A stretch of 9,196 nucleotides of DNA. Origin: Pseudomonadota bacterium (GTDB taxonomy: Bacteria; Pseudomonadota; Alphaproteobacteria; Rhizobiales; Xanthobacteraceae). This document shows positions 1-6,004 of the stretch, piece by piece. The DNA is taken from positions 1 through 9,196 of the forward strand of contig JAEZFA010000015.1 in NCBI GenBank assembly GCA_023417665.1, given 5' to 3'. The notes below the pieces were generated by a model. It did no database searches. It was given only the letters and a program-made list of their open reading frames with translations, and was not told where the DNA came from. The translations under genes were made by a program, and so were the position numbers. Numbering within the stretch: the first letter of the stretch is position 1; every line of letters begins with the position of its first letter.

Positions 1-1
1 C

Positions 2-745
2 AAGGCGGGCCGCGCGCTCATTCGCGACTTCAACGAAGTCGAACACCTGCAGGTGTCGCTCAAAGGCCCGGCGAATTTCGTTTCCGCCGCCGACAAGCGC
101 GCCGAGGACATCATCTTCGGTGAACTCTCCAAGGCGCGGCCGGGCTTCGGCTTCGTCATGGAAGAGCGCGGCGAAGTGAAAGGCTCCGACGGCCAGCATC
201 AGTTCATCGTCGACCCGCTCGACGGCACCACGAACTTCCTGCATTCGATCCCGCTGTTCGCGATCTCGATCGGGCTGGTGAAGGACGGCATTCCGGTCGC
301 CGGCGTCGTCTTCAATCCCGTCACCGACGAGCTCTATGCCGCCGAACGCGGTCAGGGCGCCTATCTCAACAACCGCCGCCTGCGCGTGGCCGCGCGCAAG
401 AATCTCGGCGACGCGGTGATTTCCTGCGGCATCCCGCATCACGAGCGCGGCGATCACGAGCGTTTCCGCCGCGAACTCGGCGTCCTGCAGAAGCAGGTCG
501 CGGGTCTGCGCCGCACCGGGGCCGCCGCCATCGACCTGGCCTGGACGGCCGCGGGCCGCTTCGACGGCTTCTGGGAACGCGATCTCTCCGCATGGGATCT
601 TGCCGCCGGCATCGTGCTCATCCAGGAGGCAGGCGGCTTCGTCACCGATCTCGACGGCCACATGAACATGCTCTTGAACGGCTCGGTTGTCGCAGGCAAT
701 TACGAGATTCAGGCCGCGCTGCTCGCCGCCATCAAAAGCGCCTGA
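2..745 (+). CDS. suhB: Inositol monophosphatase family protein (SuhB-like), 5'-truncated by window edge
   Basis: The Mg-dependent phosphatase family hydrolyses inositol-1-phosphate and related sugar phosphates in the cytoplasm; SuhB in enterobacteria also helps rRNA antitermination. The reading frame is open from base 2, so the start lies upstream of the window. 247 residues are visible and the usual length is about 260-270, so only some 15-25 N-terminal residues are missing. A GTG at 53 in this frame is internal, because clearly family-like sequence (KAGRALIRDF) precedes it. Visible motifs, numbered from the first codon seen: acidic metal ligand region MEERGE at 53-58, the hallmark DPLDGTTNF at 71-79, and WDLAAG at 198-203 followed by EAGG. 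All catalytic motifs are intact. The stop is TGA at 743-745, 99 bp before the channel gene on the same strand. Assignment to the family is firm. The symbol is less certain because alphaproteobacteria often carry several paralogues. Confidence 0.9.
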   Translation, partial: KAGRALIRDFNEVEHLQVSLKGPANFVSAADKRAEDIIFGELSKARPGFGFVMEERGEVKGSDGQHQFIVDPLDGTTNFLHSIPLFAISIGLVKDGIPVAGVVFNPVTDELYAAERGQGAYLNNRRLRVAARKNLGDAVISCGIPHHERGDHERFRRELGVLQKQVAGLRRTGAAAIDLAWTAAGRFDGFWERDLSAWDLAAGIVLIQEAGGFVTDLDGHMNMLLNGSVVAGNYEIQAALLAAIKSA

Positions 746-830
746 CGCCGCCCGCCGTCATTCCGCCGTTACCCGACTCTACATACTCGCCGTCTGTGCC
801 ATACTTGGGGAAAGGCAGCGGCGGACGAGC

Positions 831-836
831 GAGGAG
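831..836 (+). promoter_or_regulatory. Ribosome binding site deciding the start of the channel gene
   Basis: GAGGAG lies 8 nt before the ATG at 845 but only 2 nt before an in-frame TTG at 839. The spacing favours ATG 845 as the true start. Confidence 0.65.
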
Positions 837-844
837 CATTGCGG

Positions 845-1846
845 ATGGCGAAGCGGACGCGGGAGCAGGAAACACTCGAAGGCTACGGCAAGATTTCCTC
901 GCCGCGGATATTCCTGTTCCGCATGCTCGTATTTCTGGTGCTTGCGGGCCTCGTCGCGGTGCTGTTGTACCGGCCGATCTATGCCGCCTTCTTCGCCAAT
1001 CCGCTTCTCAACGGCATCATTCTCGGCGTGCTCCTGATCGGAATCATTCTGGCGATTCGCCAGGTGATCCGGCTTTTCCCGGAAGTGAACTGGGTCAACA
1101 GCTTTCGCCTCGCTGATCCCGGTATTGCCGTGGACCGCGCGCCGGTGCTGCTCGCGCCGATGGCCGCACTTCTGCGCGACCGCATGGGTCGCATGGCGAT
1201 CTCGCAGATCACGATGCGCGGCATTCTGGAATCGATCGGCACGCGCCTCGACGAGCAGCGCGATGTCGGCCGCTATCTCACCGGGCTGCTCGTGTTCCTC
1301 GGACTGCTCGGCACGTTCTGGGGCCTGCTGGAGACGGTCGGCTCCGTCGGCCGCGTGATCCAGACGCTCGACGCCACCGGCGACTCCGGCCGTATCTTCG
1401 ATGACCTGAAGACCGGCCTTGCCGCGCCGCTGGGCGGCATGGGCATCGCATTCTCGTCTTCGCTGTTCGGCCTTGCCGGCTCGCTGGTACTCGGCTTCCT
1501 CGATCTGCAGGCGAGCCAGGCGCAGAACCGCTTCTACACCGATCTCGAAGACTGGCTCTCGACCACCGTTGCCGATCTCGGCGAAAGCGAGCTCGACACT
1601 TCAGGCGCAACCGCACCGCTTGCCGCAGCGATCCATCGGCTGGAAAAATCTCTGGAGAACGCCGGCGGCGAACGCGGCTCGAAAGCCATGGTCAATCTTG
1701 CATCGAGTCTGCAAGAACTTGTCCAGCACATGCGCACCGAACAGCAGATGCTGCGCGACTGGGTCGAAGCGCAATCCGAGCGGCAGGGTGAAATCCGCGA
1801 GTTGCTGGAGCGGATTTCGCGCGAAACGGCGGATCGGAACTCCTGA
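845..1846 (+). CDS. MotA/TolQ/ExbB-type proton channel family protein
   Basis: Predicted inner-membrane channel subunit of a proton-driven stator-like complex, 333 aa. Hydrophobic segments are at about 25-42, 56-73, 145-163 and 195-217. The third contains FLGLLGTFWGLL, the family hallmark, and the fourth (GMGIAFSSSLFGLAGS) matches the other pore-lining helix. A cytoplasmic loop of about 70 residues separates helices 2 and 3. The C-terminal tail (220-333) is charged and probably helical, with heptad-like stretches near 260-330. ATG 845 is chosen by GAGGAG spacing. The stop is 2 bp before the next gene, so the two are almost certainly co-transcribed and translationally coupled. No flagellar, Tol-Pal or TonB genes are nearby, so this is neither a recognised flagellar stator nor an evident TolQ/ExbB. 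The function driven by the ion flow cannot be read from the sequence. Confidence 0.88.
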   Translation: MAKRTREQETLEGYGKISSPRIFLFRMLVFLVLAGLVAVLLYRPIYAAFFANPLLNGIILGVLLIGIILAIRQVIRLFPEVNWVNSFRLADPGIAVDRAPVLLAPMAALLRDRMGRMAISQITMRGILESIGTRLDEQRDVGRYLTGLLVFLGLLGTFWGLLETVGSVGRVIQTLDATGDSGRIFDDLKTGLAAPLGGMGIAFSSSLFGLAGSLVLGFLDLQASQAQNRFYTDLEDWLSTTVADLGESELDTSGATAPLAAAIHRLEKSLENAGGERGSKAMVNLASSLQELVQHMRTEQQMLRDWVEAQSERQGEIRELLERISRETADRNS

Positions 1847-1848
1847 CG

Positions 1849-2862
1849 ATGGCGCTGGGCCGCGCACGCAGCGATCGCAGGGTCGATTACTGGCCGGGCT
1901 TCGTCGACGCGCTGTCGACGCTGCTGCTGGTCTTCATCTTCCTGATCTCGATTTTCACCGTCGCGCAGTTTTTCCTGAGCCGGGAAATCGCGGGCAAGCA
2001 GGATCAGGTGGCGCGGCTGCAGGTGCAGCTCAAGCAGTTCGCCGATCTTCTGTCGCTCGAACGCGCCACCGCAAGCTCGCTTGAGGACCAACTCACGGGA
2101 CTGCGCGCGAGCCTGCGCACCGCGGAAGCCGAGCGCGACAAGCTGCGTGGCGATAACACCGCGGTCGGCGACGCCAAGGGGCAAATTCAATCGCTCGCCA
2201 CCGATCTCGAAGCGGAAAAGAAACTGAGCGAGCAGCAGATTTCGCAGATCTCGCTCCTGAACCAGCAGCTCGCGGCCCTGCGCCGCCAGATCGGCGCGCT
2301 CGAAGCCGCGCTCGAGGCTTCCGAAAAGCGCGACAAGGAAAGCCAGACCAAGATTTCCGATCTCGGCTCGCGTCTCAACGTGGCACTCGCCCAGCGCGTG
2401 CAGGAACTGAACCGCTATCGCTCCGATTTCTTCGGGCGGCTGCGCGAAATCCTAGGCAATCGCCCGGAAATCCGCATCGTCGGCGACCGCTTCGTGTTCC
2501 AGTCGGAAGTCTTCTTCGATCCGGGCTCGGCCGAACTGAAGGAAGGCGCGACGCCGGAGCTCGACAAGCTTGCGACCGCGCTCCTCGAACTGATCGCAAA
2601 AATCCCGAAGGACATTCCCTGGGTGCTGCGCGTCGACGGTCACACCGACGTGCGGCCGATTTCGAACGCACGCTTTCCCTCTAACTGGGAATTGTCAGCG
2701 TCGCGCGCGATCTCGGTCGTGAAATATCTGATTACGCGCGGAATTTCCGCGGACCGTGTCGTGGCCGCGGGCTTCGGCGAGTTTCAGCCGATCGACCCGG
2801 CGAACAACGACGACGCCTATCGCCGCAATCGCCGCATCGAGTTAAAGATTACCGAGCGATAG
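1849..2862 (+). CDS. MotB-like/OmpA-family peptidoglycan-binding protein with coiled coil
   Basis: 337 aa partner of the upstream channel. A single membrane helix spans about 17-42 (GFVDALSTLLLVFIFLISIF). It has an aspartate at residue 20 near its start, in the place of the proton-carrying Asp of MotB. A long Gln/Glu/Lys/Leu-rich coiled coil follows (about 48-190). The C-terminal OmpA-like domain (about 208-335) carries VDGHTDVRPI at 262-271, SASRAISVVKYL at 283-294 and RRNRRIELKI, the usual peptidoglycan contacts. The likely topology is cytoplasmic N terminus, with coiled coil and OmpA domain in the periplasm. The unusually long coiled-coil spacer sets it apart from flagellar MotB. Translation probably depends on coupling, since only a weak GGCGGA precedes the ATG. 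The last codons and the stop form the first copy of a 16-bp tandem repeat. The family is firm and the process served is unknown. Confidence 0.88.
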   Translation: MALGRARSDRRVDYWPGFVDALSTLLLVFIFLISIFTVAQFFLSREIAGKQDQVARLQVQLKQFADLLSLERATASSLEDQLTGLRASLRTAEAERDKLRGDNTAVGDAKGQIQSLATDLEAEKKLSEQQISQISLLNQQLAALRRQIGALEAALEASEKRDKESQTKISDLGSRLNVALAQRVQELNRYRSDFFGRLREILGNRPEIRIVGDRFVFQSEVFFDPGSAELKEGATPELDKLATALLELIAKIPKDIPWVLRVDGHTDVRPISNARFPSNWELSASRAISVVKYLITRGISADRVVAAGFGEFQPIDPANNDDAYRRNRRIELKITER

Positions 2863-2898
2863 CAACACCGAGCGATAGCAACACCGAGCGATAGCAAC
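2851..2898 (+). repeat. Three perfect 16-bp tandem repeats over the stop codon of the OmpA-family gene
   Basis: The unit ACCGAGCGATAGCAAC occurs three times without mismatch at 2851-2866, 2867-2882 and 2883-2898. Copy one includes the last sense codons (Thr-Glu-Arg) and the TAG stop. The other two are non-coding. Exact identity suggests recent slippage expansion. Confidence 0.95.
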
Positions 2899-2917
2899 TC
2901 CGCCCAACGTACTTTTT

Positions 2918-3008
2918 CGTCATGCCCGGCCTTGTGCCGGGCATCCACGTTTTAACAGCATCGTAGCGAAGAAAGGCGTGGATGGCCGGGACAAGCCCGG
3001 CCATGACG
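2918..3008. repeat. Paired inverted palindromic intergenic repeat (REP/BIME-like)
   Basis: A 32-bp arm at 2918-2949 and an inverted arm at 2977-3008 match at 28 of 32 positions around a 27-bp spacer. Each arm is itself a hairpin with a perfect 9-bp stem and 5-nt loop: ATGCCCGGC/GCCGGGCAT (2921-2943) and ATGGCCGGG/CCCGGCCAT (2982-3004). The element sits between two convergent genes. Sequences of this form (CGTCATG…CATCCACG) are, from memory, abundant between genes in Bradyrhizobium-type genomes. It may act as a transcription end for both flanking genes, but no long T-run follows either hairpin. Confidence 0.85.
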
Positions 3009-3022
3009 GTTTTAGCAAGCTC

Positions 3023-4801
3023 TCAGATTGAATTGACGCCAAACTGCAATGCCGCCAGCCGCGAATAGAGCCCGCCGCTCGCGGAAAGCGCGGCGTGCGT
3101 CCCCTCTTCCGCAACCCGGCCCTTTTGCAGCACCACGATCCGGTCCGCCCCGAGCACGGTGGCAAGCCGGTGCGCGATCACGATGGAGGTTCGCCCGGCC
3201 ATGATCCGCTCCAGCGCCCGCTGCACCAGCGCCTCGCTCTCCGCATCCAGCGCCGAGGTTGCTTCATCGAGCAGGAGCACCGGCGCATCGCGCAACACCG
3301 CCCGCGCGATCGCGATCCGCTGGCGCTGGCCGCCGGAAAGCGTCACGCCCCGCTCCCCCACCAGCGTGTCGTAGCCCTGCGGCAGCTGGCCAACGAATTC
3401 GTCCACGAGCGCGGTTTCCGCGGCGCGCTTCACCGCCTCGTCGCTCGCGCCGGGCTTGCCGTAGCGGATGTTGTCCGCGATCGACGCGGCGAAGATCGCG
3501 GGCTCCTGCGGCACCAGCGCGATGAAATTGCGAACCGCCTGCGGATCGGCTTTCGCGATATCGACACCATCGAGAAGAATTTTTCCGGCCTGCGGATCGT
3601 CGAAGCGCAGCAGCAGATGAAAGATCGTGCTCTTGCCCGCACCCGAAGGTCCGACGACCGCGATCCGTTCGCCGGGAGCCGCGCGGAAACTCACGGCATC
3701 GAGCACCGGCGCATCGCGAAGCGCCGGATAGGCATAGGAAACACTTTCGAAGATCACGTCGCCCTGCGGCTTTGCCGGCAGCGCCAGCGGCGACGCCGGC
3801 GCCTTGATCCCGGGTTCGGTATGAAGAAGCTCGATGATGCGCTCGGCCGCACCCGCAGTTTGCGTGATCTCGCCGCCGACTTCGGCCAGCGCACCGAGCG
3901 CACCGGCTGCGAATACCGCATAGAGCACGAACTGGCCGAGCGTGCCCGGCGTCATGTCGCCGGCAAGTACGCTCTGCGCACCCGACCACAACACCAGCAC
4001 CACCGACGCAAAGGCCAGAAAGATTGCGATCGCGGTCAGCATGGCGCGCGAGCGCGTCGCGTCCTTCGCGGCGACGAAGGCTTGCTCGACGGCGGTACCG
4101 AAGCGATGCCGCGCGGTGTCCTCGGCGGTCATCGCCTGCACCGTGCGTACGGCGCCGATCGCCTCGACCGCGAAGGCGGTCGCATCCGCGAGCTTGTCCT
4201 GCGCAAGCCGCGAGCGGCGGCGCACCGCGCGGCCGAAGCCGAACAGCGGCAGCATGACGGCGGGAATTGCAATCAGCACCAGCGCGGAGAGTTTCGGGCT
4301 GGTGATGACCATCATCACCGCCGCACCGAGAAGCAGCAGCACATTGCGAAGCGCAATCGAAGCGGACGAACCCACCGCCGATTTGATCTGCACGGTATCA
4401 GCCGTCAGCCGCGAGCTGATCTCGCCTACCCGCGCACTGTCGAAGAAACCGGCATCGAGCGAAATAATCCGCGCGAAGACGGCGCTGCGGAGATCGGCGA
4501 TCACGCGCTCGCCGATCGTGGTCACGAGGTAGTAGCGCGCGGCGCTGGCAAGCGCGAGTACGCCCACGACGCCGAGGATCGCGAGAAAATACTGGTCGAC
4601 CGTGGCCCCCGCCGCGGTGGCAAAGCCGAGGTCGATCATGCGGCGGACCGCGAGCGGGATCGCAAGCGTCGCCAGCGCTGCGACAAAGAGCGCAGCCAGC
4701 GCGGCAATGAAACGCCCGGGGTAGCGAAGCACGAAGGGCATCAAGGCCAGGAGCGGCCGGAACCGGCCATTTGGGCTGTTTTCAGGCCCTTTCGGCACCA
4801 T
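3023..4801 (-). CDS. ABC exporter half-transporter (fused membrane and ATPase domains, MsbA-like)
   Basis: 592 aa from ATG 4801, the usual length for ABC-B type exporters that work as homodimers in the inner membrane. The membrane domain (about 16-310) has six hydrophobic segments near 18-50, 70-97, 143-166, 171-190, 253-280 and 285-305. The ATPase domain (about 347-585) is complete: Walker A GPSGAGKST at 384-392, Q-loop LVPQEP with Q432, signature LSGGQ at 488-492, Walker B VLLLDE at 508-513 followed by the D-loop SALD, and switch His544 in VIAHRLAT. The frame stays open upstream to 4897, but those residues are not family-like and overlap the rpmE promoter, so 4801 is preferred. The Shine-Dalgarno is weak. 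Substrate is not readable; lipid, drug or peptide export are all possible. It diverges from rpmE, and its promoter must overlap the rpmE promoter or leader. Confidence 0.9.
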   Translation of the reverse strand: MVPKGPENSPNGRFRPLLALMPFVLRYPGRFIAALAALFVAALATLAIPLAVRRMIDLGFATAAGATVDQYFLAILGVVGVLALASAARYYLVTTIGERVIADLRSAVFARIISLDAGFFDSARVGEISSRLTADTVQIKSAVGSSASIALRNVLLLLGAAVMMVITSPKLSALVLIAIPAVMLPLFGFGRAVRRRSRLAQDKLADATAFAVEAIGAVRTVQAMTAEDTARHRFGTAVEQAFVAAKDATRSRAMLTAIAIFLAFASVVLVLWSGAQSVLAGDMTPGTLGQFVLYAVFAAGALGALAEVGGEITQTAGAAERIIELLHTEPGIKAPASPLALPAKPQGDVIFESVSYAYPALRDAPVLDAVSFRAAPGERIAVVGPSGAGKSTIFHLLLRFDDPQAGKILLDGVDIAKADPQAVRNFIALVPQEPAIFAASIADNIRYGKPGASDEAVKRAAETALVDEFVGQLPQGYDTLVGERGVTLSGGQRQRIAIARAVLRDAPVLLLDEATSALDAESEALVQRALERIMAGRTSIVIAHRLATVLGADRIVVLQKGRVAEEGTHAALSASGGLYSRLAALQFGVNSI

Positions 4802-4812
4802 CGGACGCTCGG

Positions 4813-4841
4813 CTTGAGTCACAGGAGGGTCTCGGCTATAT
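4813..4841 (+). promoter_or_regulatory. Probable housekeeping sigma promoter of rpmE
   Basis: CTTGAG (4813-4818), a 17-bp spacer, then CTATAT (4836-4841) match the rhizobial vegetative promoter consensus CTTGAC-N17-CTATAT at 11 of 12 positions. Transcription would begin near 4848, giving a leader of about 73 nt before rpmE. The -35 starts only 12 bp from the divergent ABC gene start. Confidence 0.7.
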
Positions 4842-4846
4842 GGCCC

Positions 4847-4920
4847 GCCAACCAGCAGGGCTTTTTGAGGTTTTCGACCGGCGCGCGCCCCCGGCACGCG
4901 AGTTGGCAGAGGATTTGGCG
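4847..4920 (+). promoter_or_regulatory. rpmE 5' leader, possible structured ribosomal-protein leader
   Basis: The predicted leader begins with GCCAAC (4847-4852), which can pair with GTTGGC (4902-4907). The second strand of this stem directly abuts the Shine-Dalgarno AGAGGA (4908-4913). A GC-rich stretch lies between. L31 leaders that mediate autoregulation are known in other bacterial groups. Whether this one works that way is inference. Confidence 0.3.
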
Positions 4921-5157
4921 ATGAAAGAAGGCATTCACCCCGATTATCACAGCATCAAGGTCGTGATGACGGATGGCACGGAATACACGACGCGCTCGAC
5001 TTGGGGCAAGGAGGGCGACACCCTCAACCTCGACATCGACCCGAAGACGCACCCGGCCTGGACCGGCGGCACCCAGCAGCTGCTCGACCGCGGCGGCCGC
5101 CTGTCGCGCTTCAAGAACAAGTTCGGCACGCTCGGCGCGGCGAAGGAAAAGAAATAA
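4921..5157 (+). CDS. rpmE: 50S ribosomal protein L31, cysteine-free type
   Basis: 78 aa large-subunit protein that bridges to the small subunit. The sequence MKEGIHPDYHSIKVVMTDG, then TRSTWGKEGDTLNLDID, HPAWTGGTQQLLDRGGR and SRFKNKFG are characteristic of alphaproteobacterial L31. It contains no cysteine at all, so it is the zinc-independent version lacking the CxxC ribbon of E. coli RpmE. ATG 4921 is chosen because it fits family N termini and is preceded by AGAGGA with 7-nt spacing. An in-frame ATG at 4840 lies inside the predicted -10 and would add 27 unrelated residues. It is monocistronic: own promoter upstream, strong terminator immediately downstream, and the next gene convergent. Confidence 0.96.
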   Translation: MKEGIHPDYHSIKVVMTDGTEYTTRSTWGKEGDTLNLDIDPKTHPAWTGGTQQLLDRGGRLSRFKNKFGTLGAAKEKK

Positions 5158-5179
5158 GCGCGAACGCGCTTTGAAGAAG

Positions 5180-5213
5180 AAAAAAGCCCGCGGCATCGCT
5201 CGCGGGCTTTTTT
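5180..5213. terminator. Bidirectional intrinsic terminator between rpmE and rcdA
   Basis: A perfect 13-bp stem, AAAAAAGCCCGCG at 5180-5192 and CGCGGGCTTTTTT at 5201-5213, encloses an 8-nt loop. T-runs on both strands let it end rpmE (+, stop 5157) and rcdA (-, stop 5231). Confidence 0.93.
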
Positions 5214-5230
5214 GTTTTCTTTATTTGGCG

Positions 5231-5752
5231 TCAGCCCTTGGTGTCGAATGCCGCGCGCAGAAGTCCGATCTGCGCTTCCACCGGATTGGCGGCCTCGATC
5301 TTCTCGGGCGCCTTGGCGTTGTAGATCAGCTGATCGAGGCGCAGCACCTGCTCATGCACGTTGCGCGACGTCTCGATCAGGTCACGCAGGCGGCGCGGCA
5401 AGGACGCCATGGATTCTTCATGCGAGGAATCCCAGGTCGTCAGCTTCACTTTGGTCTTTTCGGTTTTGGCCTGATCGAAGGTGAGTTCGCCTTCGTTCAC
5501 CGCGCGCTGCAGCAGCAACCATGATGCGATCTGCATCAGCCGCGTCGTGAGCCGCATCGACTCCGTCGCGTAAGCGAGCGCCGCAGGCCGCGGCAAAGAT
5601 TTGGCTTCGGTGCGTCCGGGGCCGTCGAGATAGGCGGCCGTGGATTCGACCAGCGCCATGCCTTCGCGAAACAGGGCTCCGAATTGCTCGCCTTGCACCA
5701 TGCGCACGGCGAGATGCACCGGTCGGTCTCTTTTTTCGATTGCGTCCGACAT
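5231..5752 (-). CDS. rcdA: RcdA-like protein (DUF1465), regulator of CtrA degradation
   Basis: 173 aa, all-helical by appearance. In Caulobacter, RcdA acts with CpdR and PopA to deliver the cell-cycle regulator CtrA to ClpXP at the G1-S transition. Family features seen: FREGMALVESTAAYLDGPGR at about 28-47, LPRPAALAYATESMRL at 53-68, TTRLMQIASWLL at 69-80, then QRAVNEGE at 82-89. A Lys/Thr/Asp-rich linker (about 94-112) follows, then a third helix near 115-145 and a C-terminal tail to 173. Start ATG 5752 has GGGGAAG just upstream. The frame continues open to 5941, but that part is not family-like and contains the structured non-coding segment. It lies on the same strand as, and downstream of, the DUF1192 gene, separated by 288 bp that include a CtrA box. 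Family assignment is strong; conserved function in this organism is inferred. Confidence 0.85.
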   Translation of the reverse strand: MSDAIEKRDRPVHLAVRMVQGEQFGALFREGMALVESTAAYLDGPGRTEAKSLPRPAALAYATESMRLTTRLMQIASWLLLQRAVNEGELTFDQAKTEKTKVKLTTWDSSHEESMASLPRRLRDLIETSRNVHEQVLRLDQLIYNAKAPEKIEAANPVEAQIGLLRAAFDTKG

Positions 5753-5883
5753 CTCTTCCCCAGCGCGTCCCGGGCGCCGGCTCCTCTTTAGCGCAACATC
5801 AGCCGCGCTCCAAAGACTGGATCGCTCGGCGGCACGAAAGTCTCTGCAAGTTGCGCGCCGCCCACACTGTCCGGCTTCGGGAC

Positions 5884-5915
5884 AAAAAAAAGAGCCGCCC
5901 GAATGGAGCGGCTCT
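5884..5915 (-). terminator. Intrinsic terminator upstream of rcdA, minus strand
   Basis: Read on the minus strand, the stem AGAGCCGC/GCGGCTCT (5915-5908 with 5898-5891) has a 9-nt loop and is followed by a run of U to 5884. It would end transcripts coming from the DUF1192 side before rcdA, either as the 3' end of a small RNA or as an attenuator. Confidence 0.8.
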
Positions 5916-5982
5916 GAAGTCTGTTCACAGGGAGGCGTCAAACAGAGTGGACAGGAGCCACTCGACGTCCAAAAGCTGGACG
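5884..5982 (-). ncRNA. Candidate small RNA with three hairpins plus terminator
   Basis: The minus-strand transcript would start near 5982-5979 and end in the U-run at 5884, about 97-99 nt. Hairpin 1 is CGTCCA/TGGACG (5982-5977 with 5971-5966). Hairpin 2 is GAGTGG/CCACTC (5963-5958 with 5950-5945) with loop CUCCUGU. A weaker hairpin 3 is CUGUU/AACAG (5945-5941 with 5925-5921), sharing one base with hairpin 2, with CCUCCC in its loop. The terminator hairpin follows at once. Loops carrying CUCCU and CCUCCC are complementary to Shine-Dalgarno sequences, as in some known rhizobial riboregulators. No convincing small reading frame is seen. The alternatives are the 3' UTR of DUF1192 or the leader of rcdA. 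The structure is seen; existence as a discrete RNA is inferred. Confidence 0.45.
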
Positions 5983-5985
5983 AGT

Positions 5986-5991
5986 TGATAG
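5986..5991 (-). promoter_or_regulatory. Candidate -10 element downstream of the CtrA box
   Basis: CTATCA on the minus strand matches CTATAT at 4 of 6 positions. It would place transcription start near 5980, with the CtrA box centred about 32-33 bp upstream, the usual position in CtrA-activated promoters. Confidence 0.4.
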
Positions 5992-6004
5992 TGATCTCGA
6001 AACC

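Noticed and set aside
839..844. TTG at 839 as start of the channel gene
   Set aside because: Only 2 nt from the GAGGAG ribosome binding site, while ATG 845 has normal 8-nt spacing.
845..2862. Zorya-type anti-phage system (ZorA/ZorB-like pair)
   Set aside because: The channel protein lacks the very long ZorA tail, and no ZorC, ZorD or ZorE gene follows. The neighbours are core chromosomal genes.
2851..3008. CRISPR-like array
   Set aside because: The 16-bp repeats are contiguous with no spacers, and the larger repeat is a single inverted pair.
4823..4842. ATG at 4840 with AGGAGG upstream, as an extended rpmE start
   Set aside because: The ATG overlaps the -10 of a near-consensus promoter, so it would lie at or before the transcript start. 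It would also add 27 residues not seen in L31.
3095..4924. Long open frame (about 600 codons) on the + strand antisense to the ABC exporter
   Set aside because: It is Arg/His-rich with no recognisable domain and mirrors a gene with all ABC motifs. Long antisense frames are expected in high-GC DNA.
5753..5941. N-terminal extension of RcdA to 5941
   Set aside because: The frame is open but shows no family similarity and lacks a ribosome binding site. It overlaps the terminator hairpin, whereas ATG 5752 matches the family start.
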